11,024 nucleotides of DNA from an uncultured Collinsella sp. (GTDB taxonomy: Bacteria; Actinomycetota; Coriobacteriia; Coriobacteriales; Coriobacteriaceae): assembly GCA_902388545.1 (NCBI GenBank), contig CABMPS010000050.1, forward strand, positions 1 to 11,024. The letters are read 5' to 3'. The notes below the pieces were generated by a model. That model was given only the letters and a program-made list of their open reading frames with translations, ran no database searches and had not been told where the DNA came from. Position 1 is the stretch's first letter. Every line of letters starts with the position of its first letter. Below, piece by piece: positions 8,341-11,024 of the stretch. Position numbers and translations under genes: made by a program.

Positions 8341-8370
8341 TGAGGGCATGACTGACTATCTGAGCCCTCA
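8341..8370. repeat. 7-bp inverted repeat after kdpC
   Basis: TGAGGGC (8341-8347) and GCCCTCA (8364-8370) are perfectly complementary across a 16-base loop, starting 16 bases after the kdpC stop codon. No T tract follows. It may be part of the kdpC transcript end or an mRNA-stabilising hairpin ahead of the stronger one at 8388. Confidence 0.4.
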
Positions 8371-8387
8371 ATTCCACCCCGCCCATC

Positions 8388-8463
8388 AGTTGCGGTGAAA
8401 TACGGACCGTTTTGGCTGTCAAAGGCCTTATCTACTCCGTATTCCACCGCAACTTTTTGTGGG
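8388..8463 (+). terminator. Long hairpin with T tract; complete copy of the flanking repeat element
   Basis: The left arm (8388-8406) starts AGTTGCGGTG and the right arm (8436-8454) ends CCACCGCAACT. They pair over 19 positions with one A-C mismatch (18 of 19). The loop (8407-8435) is 29 bases and holds the palindrome AAGGCCTT and a small GGC/GCC stem. Five T residues (8454-8458) follow at once, as in an intrinsic terminator for kdpFABC. The stem is longer and the loop larger than usual. Positions 8409-8463 are identical to 1-55, loop included, which a plain terminator would not require. It therefore looks like a repeat element that can also terminate transcription. Confidence 0.7.
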
Positions 8464-8506
8464 TTGAGTAAAAGCCGGGGGAGCGTGTACGGTCGGGTAC
8501 AGCGCG

Positions 8507-8535
8507 GTTGCTGATACGATAGGTACGTTAGCAAC
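8507..8535 (+). promoter_or_regulatory. Inverted repeat upstream of the oxidoreductase gene, possible operator
   Basis: GTTGCT (8507-8512) and AGCAAC (8530-8535) form a perfect 6-bp inverted repeat with 17 bases between, ending 34 bases before the start codon. A TACGAT (8515-8520) inside it matches four of six -10 positions, but no convincing -35 is seen. A regulator could bind here, for example the broken FCD-family regulator at the right edge, but nothing links them directly. Confidence 0.3.
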
Positions 8536-8569
8536 TGCCGCCGAGCGGCTCAAATGAAAGGAACCCTGT

Positions 8570-10519
8570 ATGGAGTCCTCCGCCTACCCGATGCTCTTTA
8601 GCCCGATCAAGGTCGGTACGACCGAGGTCAAGAACCGCGTCTTTATGCCGCCGGTGTCTACCAACCTGGCCGATCACGGCTATGTGACCGACGATTTGGT
8701 CGACCATTACCGCGCCCGTGCCAAGGGCGGCGTGGGTCTGATCATCACCGAGGTCGTGACGGTCGAGCCTACCTATACCTATCTGCCGGGTGACATGTGC
8801 TGCTACGACGACACGTTTATCCCTGGCTGGGAAAAGCTCGCCGCCGCCGTCCACGAGTACGGCTGCAAGATCATGCCGCAGCTCTTCCACCCCGCCTACA
8901 TGGCCTTTAACATTCCGGGCACCCCGCGCCTGATCGCTCCGTCCTTTGTGGGCCCGTCCTATGCTCGCGAGGCGCCGCGCCCCATTACGGTAGATGAGAT
9001 CCACGAGCTCACGCATCAGTTTGGCGACGCTGCCGTGCGTATGCAGAAGGCCGGCGTCGATGGCGTCGAGGTTCATGCGGCGCACGCCCACGGTATGCTC
9101 GGCGGCTTTTTGACTCCGCTCTACAACAAGCGCACCGACGAGTACGGCGGCTCACTCGACGCCCGCATGCGCTTCCTGCTCGAGGTCATCGCCGAGATTC
9201 GCGAGCGCTGCGGCAAGGACTTTATCATCGACGTCCGCATCTCGGGCGATGAGTACACCGATGGCGGCCTGACCCTCAACGACATGATCTACGTCTCGCG
9301 TCGCCTGGAGAAGGCCGGCGTCGACATGATTCACGTGTCGGGCGGCACCACTATCAAGCGTGGCTCTGCGATTCCCGCCGCCGGCACCCAGCAGGCCTCG
9401 CACGCCGCCTGCTCGCGCGAGATTAAGAAGCACGTCAACATTCCCGTCGCCACCGTCGGCCGCATCAACGAGGCCTGGATCGCCGAGGAGCTGATCGAGG
9501 ACGGCGCTGCCGACATCTGCATGATGGGCCGTGCCAATCTGTGCGATGCCGAGTTCTGCAACAAGGCCGCTGCCGGCAACGCCGACGACATCCGCCCCTG
9601 CATCGGTTGCCTGCGCTGCCTGAACGGCATCATGTTTGGCAAGCGCATCTCCTGCACCGTCAACCCGGACGTGGAGCGCGACGAGGCCGGTTACGAGCCT
9701 GCCGCCGAGGCCAAGAACGTGCTCGTTGTGGGTGCCGGTCCCGCGGGCATGGAGGCGGCCTATATTGCCGCCAAGCGCGGCCACAACGTGGTGCTCGTGG
9801 ATAAGCAGAACGAGCCGGGCGGCGAGATGCGCATCGCGGCCGTTCCGCCGGCAAAGCAGGAGCTCACCCGCGTGATCAAGTATCAGTATCGTCGCCTGGC
9901 CGAGGCCGGCGTCGCGTGCGTCTTTGGTACCGAGCTTTCGGCCGAGGACATTCAGCGCGACTACGCGGGCTACGAGGTTGTCCTGGCTTATGGCGCCGAG
10001 CCCATTGCTCCAGCCTTTATGCAGGGCTTTAAGCAAGTTATGACGGCCGATGACCTGCTGGGCGGCAAGGCTTTCCCGGGCAAGAAGATTGTCATCGTCG
10101 GCGGCGGAACCGTCGGTTGCGAGACGGCCGACTACCTGGCCCCGCTGGTCAACGACCTGTCGCCGGCCAACCGCGATGTCACCGTCATCGAGATGACCAA
10201 GACGCTTGCCGCCAACGAGGGCGGTGCCGGTCGCGCGGTGCTCATCACGCGTATGCTTTCCAAGGGCGTTCACGTGCTGACCGAGGCCAAGGTGACCGAG
10301 ATTACCGAGGACACCATCAGTTACGAAAAGGACGGCGAAGTCCATACCATCGCCGACGCCGATACGCTGGTGCTTGCCATGGGTTACCGTCCCAACACCA
10401 AGCTGGCCGATGACCTTGCCGCTGCCGGCGTTGTCACCCACGTGCTGGGCGATGCCCAGAAGTGCGGCAACATCCGCGACGCTATCGGCGATGGCTACAA
10501 GATCGCCTGCGAACTCTAG
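8570..10519 (+). CDS. FMN/4Fe-4S/FAD NADH:flavin oxidoreductase of the old yellow enzyme/enoate reductase family
   Basis: This 649-residue protein has the layout of 2,4-dienoyl-CoA reductase (FadH), BaiCD/BaiH bile-acid reductases and clostridial enoate reductases. Residues 5-335 form the FMN TIM barrel, with Q104, H107, FLTPLYNKRTDEYGGSL (180-196), R223 and MGRANL (319-324). C344, C347, C350 and C362 should hold a 4Fe-4S cluster. VVGAGPAGMEAA (386-397) is the FAD-binding Rossmann motif, and VIVGGGTVGCETADYL (508-523) the NAD(P)H site. The C-terminus keeps the GDA FAD motif (627-629). There is no signal peptide, so it is cytoplasmic. GAAAGGA (8556-8562) lies 7 bases before the ATG. Substrate is unknown: the Tyr and His of FadH catalysis are not clearly kept and the cysteine spacing is one shorter. 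It appears to be monocistronic. Confidence 0.93.
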   Translation: MESSAYPMLFSPIKVGTTEVKNRVFMPPVSTNLADHGYVTDDLVDHYRARAKGGVGLIITEVVTVEPTYTYLPGDMCCYDDTFIPGWEKLAAAVHEYGCKIMPQLFHPAYMAFNIPGTPRLIAPSFVGPSYAREAPRPITVDEIHELTHQFGDAAVRMQKAGVDGVEVHAAHAHGMLGGFLTPLYNKRTDEYGGSLDARMRFLLEVIAEIRERCGKDFIIDVRISGDEYTDGGLTLNDMIYVSRRLEKAGVDMIHVSGGTTIKRGSAIPAAGTQQASHAACSREIKKHVNIPVATVGRINEAWIAEELIEDGAADICMMGRANLCDAEFCNKAAAGNADDIRPCIGCLRCLNGIMFGKRISCTVNPDVERDEAGYEPAAEAKNVLVVGAGPAGMEAAYIAAKRGHNVVLVDKQNEPGGEMRIAAVPPAKQELTRVIKYQYRRLAEAGVACVFGTELSAEDIQRDYAGYEVVLAYGAEPIAPAFMQGFKQVMTADDLLGGKAFPGKKIVIVGGGTVGCETADYLAPLVNDLSPANRDVTVIEMTKTLAANEGGAGRAVLITRMLSKGVHVLTEAKVTEITEDTISYEKDGEVHTIADADTLVLAMGYRPNTKLADDLAAAGVVTHVLGDAQKCGNIRDAIGDGYKIACEL

Positions 10520-10529
10520 TCAACCCCTT

Positions 10530-10591
10530 GGCGCATGGGGGCCAGGTTACTTTGCGCTAAGTTGATGCATGTAAACCTGACCCCATTGCAC
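10530..10591. repeat. REP-like imperfect palindrome
   Basis: GCGCATGGGG-GC-CAGGTT (10531-10548) faces AACCTG-A-CCCCATTGCA (10574-10590). CAGGTT/AACCTG and GGGG/CCCC pair perfectly with a small bulge between, and the outer GCGCAT/ATTGCA bases pair mostly. The loop is 25 bases and includes ATGCAT. The GGGGTCAGGT-type head read on the minus strand resembles ends of REP/RAYT-associated palindromes and similar non-autonomous elements; that comparison is from memory. No transposase is present in the window. Confidence 0.5.
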
Positions 10592-10593
10592 CA

Positions 10594-10634
10594 TTTGATA
10601 AAACGCAAGCGCTCGCTGCCTGCGTTTTATCAAA
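10594..10634. terminator. Perfect 14-bp stem, possible bidirectional terminator
   Basis: TTTGATAAAACGCA (10594-10607) and TGCGTTTTATCAAA (10621-10634) are exact reverse complements around a 13-base loop. The stem lies between the converging oxidoreductase gene and the FCD regulator remnant, which fits a shared terminator. The A/T-rich stem base gives TTTT on either strand inside the stem, but no T tract follows it, so termination is not certain. It may be part of the same repeat unit as the palindrome just upstream. Confidence 0.5.
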
Positions 10635-10653
10635 GAAAGATTATTGTCGAGCC

Positions 10654-11024
10654 TTAAATGCCTTTTGTTTGTGTGCCTTCCGCAATCATATTGCGGTTGT
10701 AGACCAGGTGCAGATACATCGCATCGTGAGCGGCGGTGGGGTTGCGCGTCTCAATGGCGTCGGCCACACCGTGGTGCGTGCGGATGGTCTCCTCGACGAA
10801 CTTTTTTGCCCGTTACGTCGATAAAGAGGGGAACGGATGCCTTGAGCACACCCATCAGACGGGTAACGGCGAGGTTGCCGCCATCCCAGGGCGGCTTCAT
10901 GGGGTAGCGCCCGTACGCATCGAATTTTTCCTCTCATAGATGTGCGGCACAAAGAGCCCCGAGTTCATATGAACTGCGCCCCAATTCTTGGACGGGCTAA
11001 TAAGCGGCCTACGCCGCACATAGG
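10654..11024 (-). pseudogene. FadR/GntR-type regulator, C-terminal FCD domain, with two frameshifts; 5' end outside window
   Basis: Read from the right edge, the minus strand encodes a peptide containing KNWGAVHMNSGLFVPHIYERK. It shifts frame at an A5 run (plus 10925-10929), continues as FDAYGRYPMKPPWDGGNLAV...LFIDVTGKK, and shifts again at an A6 run (plus 10802-10807) into FVEETIRTHHGVADAIETRNPTAA...MYLHL to a TAA at 10654. The last part is the typical final helices of an FCD ligand-binding domain: the EE...HH, AI...RNP and HL positions agree with the family pattern, including two metal-ligand histidines. One added A at the first run and one removed at the second restore a continuous frame. 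In the given sequence, stop codons follow both shifts. The DNA-binding N-terminus is beyond the window. Homopolymer sequencing errors could equally explain the breaks. Confidence 0.7.

Noticed and set aside
9152..10441. Minus-strand open frame (429 codons) opposite the oxidoreductase gene
   Set aside because: The plus strand encodes clear FMN, Fe-S and FAD motifs across the same bases, and the mirror frame has no family resemblance.
10686..10952. Minus-strand open frame of 88 codons in the FCD region
   Set aside because: It runs in the third frame relative to both pieces of the FCD domain. Its R/S/P-rich sequence lacks family features, whereas the other two frames join into an FCD domain.
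1..11024. CRISPR array, insertion sequence, tRNA or phage attachment site
   Set aside because: I saw no regularly spaced repeats, transposase or integrase reading frames, or tRNA cloverleaf on either strand. The only long exact repeat I noticed is the 55-bp pair.

Overview
The window reads as a chromosomal segment of a high-GC anaerobic gut actinobacterium, most likely a Coriobacteriia member of the Collinsella type. This rests on the strong GAG/AAG/CTG/GGC codon bias, AAAGGAGG-like ribosome binding sites, a kdp locus with divergent sensor genes, and an Fe-S flavoenzyme of the enoate reductase/old yellow enzyme kind. The genus is an inference from style, not from a marker gene.

Positions 61-8324 hold a complete high-affinity potassium uptake locus. 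On the minus strand lie kdpE (response regulator) and kdpD (sensor kinase), overlapping by 8 bp. Divergent from them, across a 243-bp intergenic region, is kdpFABC: 28-residue KdpF, channel-like KdpA with an enlarged extracytoplasmic loop, the P-type ATPase KdpB, and KdpC. The gene order differs from the co-linear kdpFABCDE of E. coli. The intergenic region carries a tandem 11-bp repeat that fits an OmpR-family (KdpE) operator, and a kdpF leader able to form two mutually exclusive hairpins. KdpD senses, KdpE should activate kdpF, and KdpFABC pumps K+.

The locus is bracketed by two identical 55-bp direct repeats (1-55 and 8409-8463). The right copy is part of a long hairpin followed by five T residues. 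The left copy is cut by the window edge.

Positions 8570-10519 encode a single 649-residue FMN/4Fe-4S/FAD oxidoreductase, apparently transcribed alone. Downstream are a REP-like imperfect palindrome and a perfect 14-bp stem. On the minus strand to the right edge follows the C-terminal part of a FadR-type (FCD domain) regulator broken by two frameshifts, both at A/T homopolymers.

I see no CRISPR array, tRNA, rRNA, transposase or integrase. The genes are recognisable families. The least explained material is the non-coding structure: the duplicated hairpin element, the kdpF leader, and the palindromes after the oxidoreductase gene.
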